Source of the DNA: Sphagnum magellanicum
Taxonomy: Eukaryota > Streptophyta > Sphagnopsida > Sphagnales > Sphagnaceae
Reading direction: 5' to 3'
NCBI GenBank assembly: GCA_021904315.1
Contig: CM038922.1
Span: 9,027,347-9,091,346 of the forward strand
Length of the DNA stretch: 64,000 nucleotides
Shown here: positions 35,655 to 45,779 of the stretch, one piece after another
How positions within the stretch are numbered: the first letter of the stretch is position 1
Layout of the letters: the number at the start of each line of letters is the position of its first letter
The notes under the pieces: model-generated
What the model saw: the letters and a program-made list of their open reading frames with translations, nothing else
The model's database searches: none
Told to the model about the DNA's origin: nothing
Translations under genes and position numbers: made by a program

Positions 35655-38600
35655 CCAACAAACAAGTACCTTCCTCAATAGAAAGATGTTGTGTACTTTA
35701 CTTCACACATTGCAAATAATTGATCTTTTTTCTTGGTCACAAATGTGTAAGGTCCTCCCAAGACTCCCTTACAGTACACATTGTCCATTATCTTTTCTTT
35801 CCTATCATTTTACAAGAGGATGACAATGGCGAGATCATGGAACTTCTTTCATGATCTAAAATGTGGAAGAGTATCCTAAGATCAACCCATTTCAGGCCCA
35901 CTTTTTTTCATTGTTTCTTGTTAAGTAAAGATCACTATGGGTTGGGGTCAAAAATAAGAAAGCTAATCTTGCTATGGGTTGGGGTAGAAATACAACACCT
36001 GACCTTGACACAACCTTCATGATCTAAAATAGGGAATGGTTCTTTTGTGGTATGACCTACCAAGAACCCCAAAACAATTTATGCAATATTGAACTTCTAG
36101 AGTAGGCTACAATGCAGTTTTTGAGAAGGCATATGTTATTTTTCATTGCAAAAGTGAGTGATCTGTTGCTAGCAGCTAATTCTTTTCTGAAGGCAGGTGC
36201 TAGGTTCTCTTGTGAGTTGGAACTTGGGCTTATAAGGTAGGTAGTCCTTTCAAACAAAAAGTTTGCACTAGGTCATACTAGATAGACAAATCCAAGTACA
36301 AGTGAGTACGCATTGGGAGATATTGGGAGTCCCAATTGGCCAAAGGACAAGTAGTGCCCAACACACCCCACCACACCCCACCCCACCCACCTTCTTCACC
36401 TCTCCTTTTCTTGTTTCTGGGACCATCCATCTTTGTACAACTCTTTGGTGCTCTAACCCACTACTTGGGACTAGAGGCTTATTATTTTTAAAGAAGAAAT
36501 GGCACACGTGATGGAACCCTTTTTGACAAAAATAGGAATGTGTAAGGTAGTATGGTTTCTATCGGCCTTCATAATAGCTAAGTTTCCACACCCCTTGAAT
36601 GGATGTTGTTGGGATGACATCACCTCCAAAACCCTTTGGCATTATTAAGGCTTTAGGGTTGGTTTTTCCCCATTCCCTCTCTCAACTTGGCTTTCTCAGG
36701 TCCTACTACAAGATTCATTGGAGGTCACCCATCCAAATTCCTTTCAACATTAGCGAGCTCTATTTTGATTCCATTTTAAGCTTCACCTTTCATAAACCTT
36801 TCTTGTCCAAAGCATTTGATGGGCATGGTTTGCTTGCAATCCTACCATGCGTGCATCACTATGTGAAGCTTTAGAAAACTATATATCACCAACTTGGAGT
36901 TCTTGAATTTAAACGTAGGAAGGACATAGGTCTTGCAAGATGAGCTATTGCAATACACCTTACCCAAGGAATTTCACTATCATGGTTAATTAAAAGTTTT
37001 GGTTTTTCCTATGAAGGGATTTGTGGGAAACCTTAGAATTTGTTGAGAGTGAGGAATAAGACTTGTCATTCACATGCTAGCAAAAGAAAACTTCAAATAT
37101 TTCATTTGACTAGCACATATGACAATTCAAAAGCATAACAAGAAACACATAGCACTATTAAAAACTACAAGTTTGTAATATACAACATTACTAGGATTCA
37201 TGTTGAAGTTTGGATGCAATAAAGTACATCAATGATTGACCCAAATTTGCAAGTTTCTTATCCTATTATTGATTAGGTCCAATATTCAAATATAAAACCT
37301 TGACCCACAAAGTTCATGTTTCAACTTTGAAAAACTCAAAGATACAAAAATTAAACGTTTTCATGTTGATATTTGAATTTATTACATGAAGATTAACAAT
37401 TATTGTAGATTTTTCATTATTTAAATATTTTATTGATTCAAACTGTCACAATCCTTGCCTTAAGGTTGCAACAAAGACATGAATAATGTGAGGTCAAGTA
37501 AAAAATGAAGTTAAAAGCTTCACTTCAACTCCAAGGGTTTAAACACGGGAATTTTAAATAAACATCCCATAATGTTAATGAAGATCTTGATTTTTGTTAA
37601 CTTGGGGAGAGCAATCTTTTTTTTGGGTGATCTTTGATGTTGCTAAATTGGCCTCCACATATTCAAGGAGGATAGTTTTAGGTGGCAATTTCTAAAAGTA
37701 ATGTATTGTTCATGTGGCTATATGTTTCTTTGGGTCTTAACAAGATGGCAATCGTCTAGGTTAAAAATTCACAACACATGGTCATGTTCATTTGTAAACA
37801 TAAAAGCAAATGTGGTCAAAATATTAAGTTCATGGCATGTGTGCAAATGTGAATTATGTAAAGTTGCCCATCATATGTGCAAATAAAGTGCAAACATGCT
37901 AGAAATTTGACAAGTATCTAACTATCAAATTGCAACCAAGAATAATAACTTACAATAAATTACATAAGCTACAAGCCATTTTGTACAAAGCTAAAATTAT
38001 AAATCAAGTTCAATTTTGAGTCATAAAAGTTTAGGTTATGAATTTACATACCCTAAACCTAAAAATCAATGATCACATGATGAGAACTAAAGATCTAGAT
38101 TCTACAGACCCTTTCATGTAACAATTTGTGTCATCAAACTACCTTCCAAAGGGATTGAACCCTAATTTTGCCATATTCATTAAAAGGCGGACTTATAAAA
38201 CAAAACACATAAATACCAAAATCCCTCTCTACAAATAGAATTGACAAAAAACATGGATACACAACAAAAACATAAATTTTGAATTACATTGTGCATACAC
38301 ATGGAATTGGAATAATAGAATAAAATTCATTAATTTTATACTATAATTACATGAAAACAATGTTACAATTTACAACTCCAACTCATAGTGAGATTACTCT
38401 TCATTCCACTCAATGATGGCAATGTACAATGAAAAATTCTAAAGTGTAAAAAATCATGTGCATACATTCTCACCACAACATCAAAATGAATGGTTAGTCA
38501 ATTTTTCAACTTTGATTTCATGAAAGTAAAAGTAGAAAATGCATGTTCATCCTCAACACTCCCCAAAACCATAATGAAAACATGTTTAACAAGTTTGAGA

Positions 38601-38741
38601 TATTCAAAAATCTTAAACTACAAAATATAATTACTAACCATTCACTTCCACATTCGAATGGTAGGATTATAATCATGCAGAGGCAACATGATAGAATTGC
38701 AATTGGATTGCATTGTGGTAATAAAAAAATATGATTATTGC
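35655..38741. other. Intergenic DNA without recognised genes
   Basis: About 3 kb of AT-rich sequence with short frames and no motif. A C/A-rich run (CCCCACCACACCCC type) lies near 36360-36390. Confidence 0.4.
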
Positions 38742-41162
38742 TCAAGTAAAATTATATTGAACAGTGGACCATGTGAAACAATGTTTGGTTGTGTGGTCTA
38801 GCACGATAATAGTGTGTTTTCTAAATTTGCAAATGACTAGGAACATTGTGGTAGCTTCTAGTTTAACCAATATTGGGCGTAGATGATGCCCATAACATAC
38901 ATCAATTCTTAAGTCAATTTGTGCAATTCTGCAATCAAACATCTAACAATAGAAGTGCATTGATTTTTGACATTTTGGGTAGCACAAGCCCAATCATTTC
39001 AAGCCACCATTGACACCATTTAGTGGCCTTGATAGTTTTGTGCAACTTGTATAGATGTTGGATGAAGAAAAAAACAACAAATTCCAATTATGATTGTGGC
39101 TTAGTCCACCATTGAATTCATAGGGCATCATATTTAAACATCATTAAATCCATAAAGCTTTGGAATTAATCATGAAAGTATTGTTTTTCAATATGCACAT
39201 AAATGGTGTAGATATCAACTTGACATGATTTGATAGCTACAACAAAATAAAAAATGAAAGTGTCTTTATTTTGAATAAGCTTGTTCAAGCTTTGCATTGT
39301 TTCCAACATAAGTAACACACAAGTAAGGCCCATAACAATTTCCACATCACATAAAAGTTCATAGTTACTCTTAGCATCAACATTATTAGTAGAATCATCA
39401 CTCATATTGACCACCAATGTTTTGTATTCTCAAAACATTCATTTAAAAGGGGCCAACATGGAAATCCGCCTCATCTTAATGTTCTTCAAAATTTTCAAAC
39501 CCCTTGACGTAATCACTTCAATGAATGTAATGCATTCAAAGTGTATTTTTAGGGATTAACTATAGTAAATATACATAGAAGTAAACAAACTTTAAATCTT
39601 TGTAATTGGAAACAAGGATGAGTGTCGCAACCCCACTTTGGCCAAGTGTGGGGGTGAAGCCCAACACTTGGAAAAGTCGGAGGTTGGGAGTCTTTCGGGA
39701 CTCCCGAATGTTCAAAGCTCGACAGCAAGGGGTAAAACACCTGGCATTAGGGTGTTCTTGGTGTCATTGAAAAGGTCTTGAAACGTAGATATCGAAAATG
39801 CCCTCGCATTGGCAATTCAGACATCTGCAGCCCAAGTTATGGGCAAAAGAAGGGCTAGGAATCAAATTGCCAGTTTGACTCCCGACCATTAAAAGTCAGG
39901 AATCGACCTCTTCCCGACGTCCGATTTGAGCGTGCAACACGGAGTTGGAAAGATCTCAACGAGGGCTACAACTTTGGTTCAGACCTCGTCACGATCCAAC
40001 TCCGCAGGGGGGTTTTATGGCGGTTCAAAGTTTCGGGAGTCCCGTCGGGACAATTTCGGGAGTCCCGTCGGGACAATTTCGGGACTCCATTTCGGGAGTC
40101 CTGGGAATTTGTGCCATTCGGATGTAGCCTTCGTGACCAGCCGCAGAGAATACTATATGGGGGAAGGTGGTGGCTTCCCCTGAGTCCGGGCCGTGGTGAG
40201 TCTTGTGTGTCCAAGTGCCCATGGCAAGTCCCAACACCAAAGGGTGTCCCGAATGCTAAACTAACCCGATTTGGTCGGTTTTTGGATGTAGATTCACACG
40301 AGCTAATCTAGTCCCTCTTCCTAGTCTAATCCTGGGGCTCCCAACTCGACCCTCTACCCCTTTTTAGAGTTGGAAGCCAGGAGCGTGCTACCAAGTTCAA
40401 CTTTCCGCAACTTGACTTTGTGAAACCCTCAAGTGGGTTTCACCCCGTGGCTTGGGAGCGCGTCAATGAGAGAGTTTGGACAACCAAGTTGCACTGATGT
40501 GCCATACAATGAATGCCAACAATGTAAGCATTATGTTTGTTCATGAGTTGGACAATAATGCATGTCTTCAAGCCTTGGAAAACTATTACATGGTTGGCCT
40601 TAAAGCACACAACTTTGTTAACAATGTCAATCCTTGATATACCACCTAAATGAATAAGAAAACGAACAATGGCAATAGTAAGATTATCAAATGTGGCTCC
40701 ATTTACAACCCATTGAAGATTCAAAAGGAATGACACACTCTTCTCCAATTTTTACTAGCATATGTGTGTGTAGAAACCTAAGATTAGTTGAAGTGGTTAT
40801 TTCATCACAACTAATGGAAATGAATTTAGTTTATTACAAACCAAAATCACATTGTGCATGCTTATCATTCCCCACCCATTCAAATATGTTCAACATTTAT
40901 TAAGGGCATTAGTAAACTCTAAAAACTCAAAGAGCTTCTTCATATTATGTTCAAAATTTATCATGGGCTTCCCATGCTTTACAAGGTGAAATGTTGTCAT
41001 AAATTCAAGATATTTCTTTTTATTTTCAGCCTTTCTTCCATTCAACACCAATTGCATAATTGACTCTAAACCTTGGATAACATGGATCTTTTTTTTTTTA
41101 ATGTTGGCTTTCAAAACTTTAGTAATATTCACCCACTTTGATTCTTGGACAAGCAACCACAA
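38742..41162 (-). mobile_element. hAT-type DNA transposon relic (transposase remains)
   Basis: On the minus strand: SKWVNITKVLKANIKKKK, LESIMQLVLNGR and LFEFLEFTNALNKC (40890-41162); FISISCDEITT (about 40795-40830); GIHCMAHQCNLVVQTLS (about 40475-40530); then, past an inserted solo LTR, NYELLCDVEIVMGLTCVLLM and FYFVVAIKSCQVDIY (39166-39417). The order SCDE, then IHC.AH..NLVVQTLS, then a C-terminal helical region matches plant hAT-superfamily transposases. It has several stops and shifts, the solo LTR at 39623-40465 splits it just after NLVVQTLS, and no terminal repeats were found. It is dead. Confidence 0.75.
39623..40465 (+). mobile_element. Solo LTR with ATGAG target duplication, family S, copy 2
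   Basis: An 843-bp TG...CA unit: TGTCGCAACC at the start, GCGCGTCA at the end, flanked on both sides by ATGAG (39618-39622 and 40466-40470). It is GC-rich against an AT-rich background. An internal tandem pair of about 24 bp (TTTCGGGAGTCCCGTCGGGA) lies near 40035-40082. It shares blocks with the solo LTR at 11056-11939, but the two are well diverged. The exact target duplication suggests a more recent insertion than the hAT relic that hosts it. Confidence 0.88.
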
Positions 41163-41548
41163 AGTGTTTGCAAGTTAGCTACACATGTTGGGTGGAAGAG
41201 GCACTTTTGGCAACCAATGTGATTTTTTCATATGTACAATTGGCACCTTGCATTATTTTGAGTTGGGATTTCGGCACCCAAGAAAAAAATTGGGTAGCAT
41301 AAAATGATGATATAAAAAATTGGGATGTATGATAAATGGTCTACATATATATTCTCCATTGTAAAAAACTAATAATCAATTTTACATCCATGTCCAAATT
41401 TCAATACATGAACATGTGGCAATGCAACAATTTTTAGTTGATGATATTTGTACCTTTGATTTTTTTTCAAGTCTAGTTAATTGTTATTGTGGTTACAAAA
41501 GTGACTCATCAATTAACATAGGTACCTAAAGTTTTAGCATACGTAGTA

Positions 41549-41890
41549 AAACCACTTGTGGGCTTGCAAGTGCGTAATACCATTTTTTTCCTTCTTTTAC
41601 ATGAATGGAAAATACCACTTGTCAGCTCCAAAGTGTGTAATATCATTGTAATTCTTCACCTATGTCAATAAATAAAAGCCACTTGCAAGCCTGTAAATGT
41701 GCAATATCATTTTTTTTTGCTTTTATGAATAAAAAATCAACATTTGTTGCAAATAACCCTAAACCGCTTGCAGATTCACAAGTGTGCAACGTCATTTTTT
41801 TTCTCCAACTATGTGAATAAATTAAAAAAAAATTGTCGATCCACAAGAGTGTAATACCATTTCTTTTCTTCTCCAGTGTGAGAAAAAAAT
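41549..41890. repeat. Tandem repeat of about 60-75 bp, five degenerate units
   Basis: Each unit carries 'ccacttg...aagtgtgtaatatcatttttt' followed by a T/C-rich run and 'tatgaataaa'. Units begin near 41550, 41608, 41670, 41762 and 41832. Divergence between units is high. Confidence 0.75.
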
Positions 41891-42344
41891 CACATGTCAT
41901 AGTGAAGATTTTGAAGCTAAACATTCAAAGTTGAAATAATGATGAGATGGGGATGTGTTTAAGTCTTAATCAACAACCAACATATACCTTATGATTGGTG
42001 AGATTCAACTTGTAAATTTGTCAAAATGAGACATGACATCGTTGATCTGGGAAGTTAGCAAACAACAATTTTTTGTTGTAGCGTGGATCATGACAAGTAT
42101 GATTCAATGAAACTCCTTTTAAAATATTAGTGTATGGTCCAAGGCTCAAAGTGCATGACAAATATGAAATGACACATGGCCCAAACATGGGTAGCCAGAA
42201 TGTAAACATGTGGGATAATGATTAGTTGAAATTTGATTACAATTGTGTTTTCAAGAAATGATTTGAAGTACTGATTAACTGAAAGTGTAGTGTAATGGCC
42301 TAGGGCTGGAGCGTCAAAATTGAAGCTTTTATCTCTTATGAAAC

Positions 42345-42397
42345 TTACCATGATACCTGGTGGGAACCATCCAGTTAACTGCTGGGTATCATGGTAA
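42345..42397. repeat. Hairpin: 13-bp perfect inverted repeat
   Basis: TTACCATGATACC (42345-42357) pairs with GGTATCATGGTAA (42385-42397) across 27 bases. No gene adjoins it closely. It could be a small RNA hairpin or the remnant of a small inverted-repeat element. Confidence 0.7.
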
Positions 42398-44412
42398 AAA
42401 AGTTTTAAAACATAACATGGGCATTTTGCGTCTGTCTGGTTTTAGAAACTCCTGACAGGCTTTTACTCTTCATAAGCGCACCATACCCTAAACCTTTGCC
42501 ATGCAAGCCCTTAACAGTATACCCAAAACTTCAAATATCTTGAGCTCTCTTTTTTGAGAATGTCAAGAACATCGAGTTACACCAACACAGTTGTTAGCAA
42601 GATTGTCATAAATTGAACTCAGAATGCCAAAAATGTTCCTAATTTAGCCCTCGCCCATAAAAACTACACTACAATCAGAGGGCTGTATAAAGTATGGTAA
42701 TTTTGCTCCCACTCCACAGGAGGAAATTCCATGCATTGGCCTAGAAATTTGAACCTCCCATGAGATCTTATGTTTCTTTATCCCATTTTCTGAATATGAT
42801 TCTTCATCTCATTATCTGACCTTTTTGGTGAGTCCAATGCCTCCAAAACTTTGGCACCCCTAGTACCATGTTGCTACTACACCCATGGTGCTATGCATGC
42901 ATTGATGGCACCCTTTGGTCGGTTGACAACATGCATATATATATTCTCACCCCACTCCCTCCATTGGTGAACTCTAACAAGTTTGGGTCTTCATTGACAT
43001 AAACCTATGTAGCACAGGTCTTTACACTAGGTAAAGCCCGGCTGAGTAGAAATAGGGGACCTGAGAATATTAAGTACAAGTTACAGCAACACATTTGTAA
43101 GCAACATTGTCATAAGTTGAACTCAAAGTGCTAACCGTATCAATAACCTTTGCTAATGAATGAATTCTCTCTTTCGCTTGGTTTTAGATGGGTTTCACAT
43201 CTAAAGCTAATTGTCTTGTGTGAATCAGCACTCGCACTTGTACCATGGTAGAAACTAAAAGCCCTGAAATCTGTTTAAATTGCTTCTAAATATTACAAAT
43301 ATTGCATAATTAGACTAACTCAGGGTCGCTGAGTCCAAATCTAACATTTTTACAGCTTACAGTCAGGGTTTTTTTTTTTCAATTTTTTTTTTCAAGTAGG
43401 TGTACTGGCAAGGATCCTCAGCATTAATTAGCAATAAATGGCGACTGCCCTGGTGGACTAGTAGATTTTTTTTTTGGAATCCTGCCTAGTTCTGGTGACC
43501 TAATGGAACACATTGTGTAAATCTGACTACTTTTAAATTTATTTTTTCTTGATATATCGTGAATTTCTTTTAAAAAATTGTCAAAAATCCCTTTGTTGAA
43601 TTTGCCAGCCCTTTTTTTTTTGTCGCCAGATGGAAAAAAATTTCCATAAAAAAAAGCCCTACTTACAGTAAGATCACACCCAGTATTATTTTCAATGTTA
43701 GGCTAATGTTTAGCATTTTAAAATTAACCATTAGTTCACATCTAAAATGTTAATTAACAAATTAAGTCTTAGGTGACAATGACATACATGGCATTGATGT
43801 TAAGATGCTGTTAGTAATCATGGTTAATTAATGATAAATCTTTGTGTCTATCATCATTTCTTTTGTTCTCTTACAAAAAGAAAAAGCAAAAATCATTTTA
43901 TAAGTATGAACTAAATTGCAAACTGCAAAAAAAACTCAATATTAATTACCAATTAACATCATGTGAGACATGTTGAAGTAATGTCGAAGTTGTTGACGAC
44001 AACTTGCAATAATAAAAAATGTGATAAGATGATACATGGCATTTTGTCTATGTTAAGGTGATGTTAGTTGCAAGCCATTAACACCAACTTTAGCCTCAAC
44101 TTTAATATGGTCACTAAGAAACATCACACAAAAAGATGAAGCCACCATCAGTATGGGTGCTGGTCCACCCTTTGCCCAGCTAACCAACCTCATTCATTCC
44201 CTTCTCCCTCTACCCCCACAAAAATCTAAATCAAGTTGCTAAATTTGGTAGTTATATCTGCTCAAGAGAAAATCTCCTATCTAAAATTGGGACTCAAAGA
44301 AAGAGGGTAGGGGGAGTTGGGGGTAGGTAGCTTTAACTAGTCCAAAATTAACATCTTCTCCCCATCCCCCAAAACAAAACAAGCCAACAACAGCAGAAAA
44401 GAGTTGACATTG
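42398..44412. other. Intergenic DNA; repeat family E copy 2 at about 43380-43480
   Basis: No genes recognised. The stretch 'caagtaggtgtactggcaag' with its flanks repeats the order found at 31675-31800. The remainder shows nothing I can assign, apart from several poly-T runs near 43370 and 43610. Confidence 0.45.
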
Positions 44413-44420
44413 TTATATAA
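44413..44420 (+). promoter_or_regulatory. TATA box of the PSY-like gene
   Basis: TTATATAAAG lies about 350 bp before the signal-peptide start codon. TTGAC words (W-box core) occur just around it at about 44404, 44429 and 44441, with GTCAA at 44478. Confidence 0.5.
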
Positions 44421-44440
44421 AGCTACGTTTGACGCATAGC

Positions 44441-44482
44441 TTGACATTTACCTACAAAAGTGGCTTTGTAGGTAAATGTCAA
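44441..44482 (+). promoter_or_regulatory. Perfect 18-bp hairpin at the predicted transcript start
   Basis: TTGACATTTACCTACAAA (44441-44458), loop AGTGGC, then TTTGTAGGTAAATGTCAA (44465-44482). It has no mismatch and only a 6-base loop, about 25 bp after the TATA box, so it would sit at or near the 5' end of the transcript. It also places two W-box cores in opposite orientation. Confidence 0.75.
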
Positions 44483-44690
44483 CTCTCAAGAACAACCAAT
44501 AAAAATAACATTCATGCGCCGCCACGTCCCTAAAGGCCAAACTCCACTTACTACCAGAACCAAGAATAATTGGACATGTGTCACTTACCCCCCCAAATCC
44601 CAGAGGCCAAGGATTTGGTAGGTGGAAACAGGGTCACTTGGTTTTGACTTGTTTTCTGTTGCGTAGGGTATTTATTTCAGTGGGTATTGT

Positions 44691-44732
44691 TTGTTTGTGT
44701 GTGTGTTTGTTTGTTTGTTTGTTTGTTTGTTT
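44691..44732. repeat. (GTTT)n / (GT)n microsatellite
   Basis: About seven GTTT units with an internal GTGTGTGT. It lies in the presumed 5' leader of the PSY-like gene. The Cys/Phe/Val-rich frame read from it is an artefact of the repeat. Confidence 0.85.
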
Positions 44733-44766
44733 CTTGGCGCTAAGTGCAGCACTTGGTTTGGTAGTG

Positions 44767-45779
44767 ATGATGGCAGCTTCTTCTTTGCGCTCTGGCTATG
44801 GCAACTCTTGCGTCCTGTGGGTCTGCTTCGTAATGCTCATGCTCTTGGTATCAATCGCTCTTGCCGTCCCGGGATCAGGTACTTTCTTTGGAATATATAT
44901 TTATATTTTTTTGGGAGGATGGGGACGGGGGAGGGATTCCAAAAGCTCATATACACTTAGATTTCCTATAATCGGTTAGAACTCAAATACTATGGGGAGA
45001 GCTTCTTTGCCGAAACAAAGACCAGGGAGTCATCTCTCGTTGCTGATCCTGTCCTCTGGGATGATGTGATCATTGTGATCGTAGTATTCAGATTTCACGG
45101 AGTAGAAATATAATAGTGTGTTTTCTCCAAAAAAAAAAATCGGCTTAATTTTGTCCGCATTTCTGAGTATTGAACTTTCTGGTGTTTTGATCTTGTTAGA
45201 GTAATCGAGCATGTGACGAGATTTTTAGTAACGCGCGCCGCCACATTCTCAAATAAACTAATAATATTTGAGCTAATTGTTGCTTGCACACATGACAGAG
45301 GGGTCACGCAACAAATATCGTCTCCGTGGGGATCACATGGTACGTGATCACATACTTCGCGATTCCTTCGAAGAGATGATGAGAGAGTAATGTGCACTTG
45401 AGTTCACCAGTTTATTTCTAGGGAAATTTAGTCTCTGGAAGCTTTCAATGTTGGTATCAGTTGCAAGCACATGTAACACAGTTCGTTTAGCTTCATGGCT
45501 GTTATATTTTCTTGGCCAAATTAGTTCTATTGCTCACTGTTTTTTTGTTTCCCATGGGTTTCGGCGCAGAAACCCGCATACGATGTTGAGATGGTTGGGA
45601 TGACACTAGATCAAGCAATGATCACAAGTGTTGAGCCGGCTCGCCGACTAACTGAGGAGGAGACCATGCAGCAGCTGAAGGAAGGTCGAGAGGCTCTAGG
45701 GATGACCAATGATTATGCATCGGGATGTGTGGCGTCTGCCAATTCAAAGGATGATCCATTACCCAGTCCATGTCCGTAG
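44767..45779 (+). CDS. Putative small secreted peptide precursor, PSY-like (two exons)
   Basis: Exon 1 (44767-44878) encodes MMAASSLRSGYGNS followed by a strong hydrophobic core (VLWVCFVMLMLLVSIALA) and AVPGS: a clear signal peptide with an Ala-x-Ala-type cleavage site. It ends at a good donor (ATCAG/GTACTT). Exon 2 begins after a pyrimidine-rich acceptor at about 45570. It encodes KPAYDVEMVGMTLDQAM, ARRLTEEETMQQLKEGREAL and then NDYASG...SANSKDDPLPSPCP before TAG. The Asp-Tyr, Ser-Ala-Asn and Asp-Pro-x-x-Pro order resembles PSY tyrosine-sulfated peptides (DYGDPSANPKHDP type), and the acidic/basic pro-region ahead of it also fits. The two strongest splice sites differ in phase: the donor ends in phase 1 and this acceptor reads in phase 0. 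An in-frame alternative acceptor at 45610 has no pyrimidine tract. The joint is therefore unresolved, and a damaged gene is possible. The Cys residues are unusual for PSY. Confidence 0.45.

Noticed and set aside
41549-41890. Regularly spaced repeats that might suggest a CRISPR-like array
   Set aside because: Units are degenerate, adjacent without unique spacers, and lie in plant nuclear DNA; it is an ordinary tandem repeat.
44691-44960. 89-codon plus-strand frame rich in Cys/Val/Phe overlapping the signal-peptide exon
   Set aside because: Its N-terminus is the GTTT/GT microsatellite read in frame; the overlapping signal-peptide frame is far more convincing.
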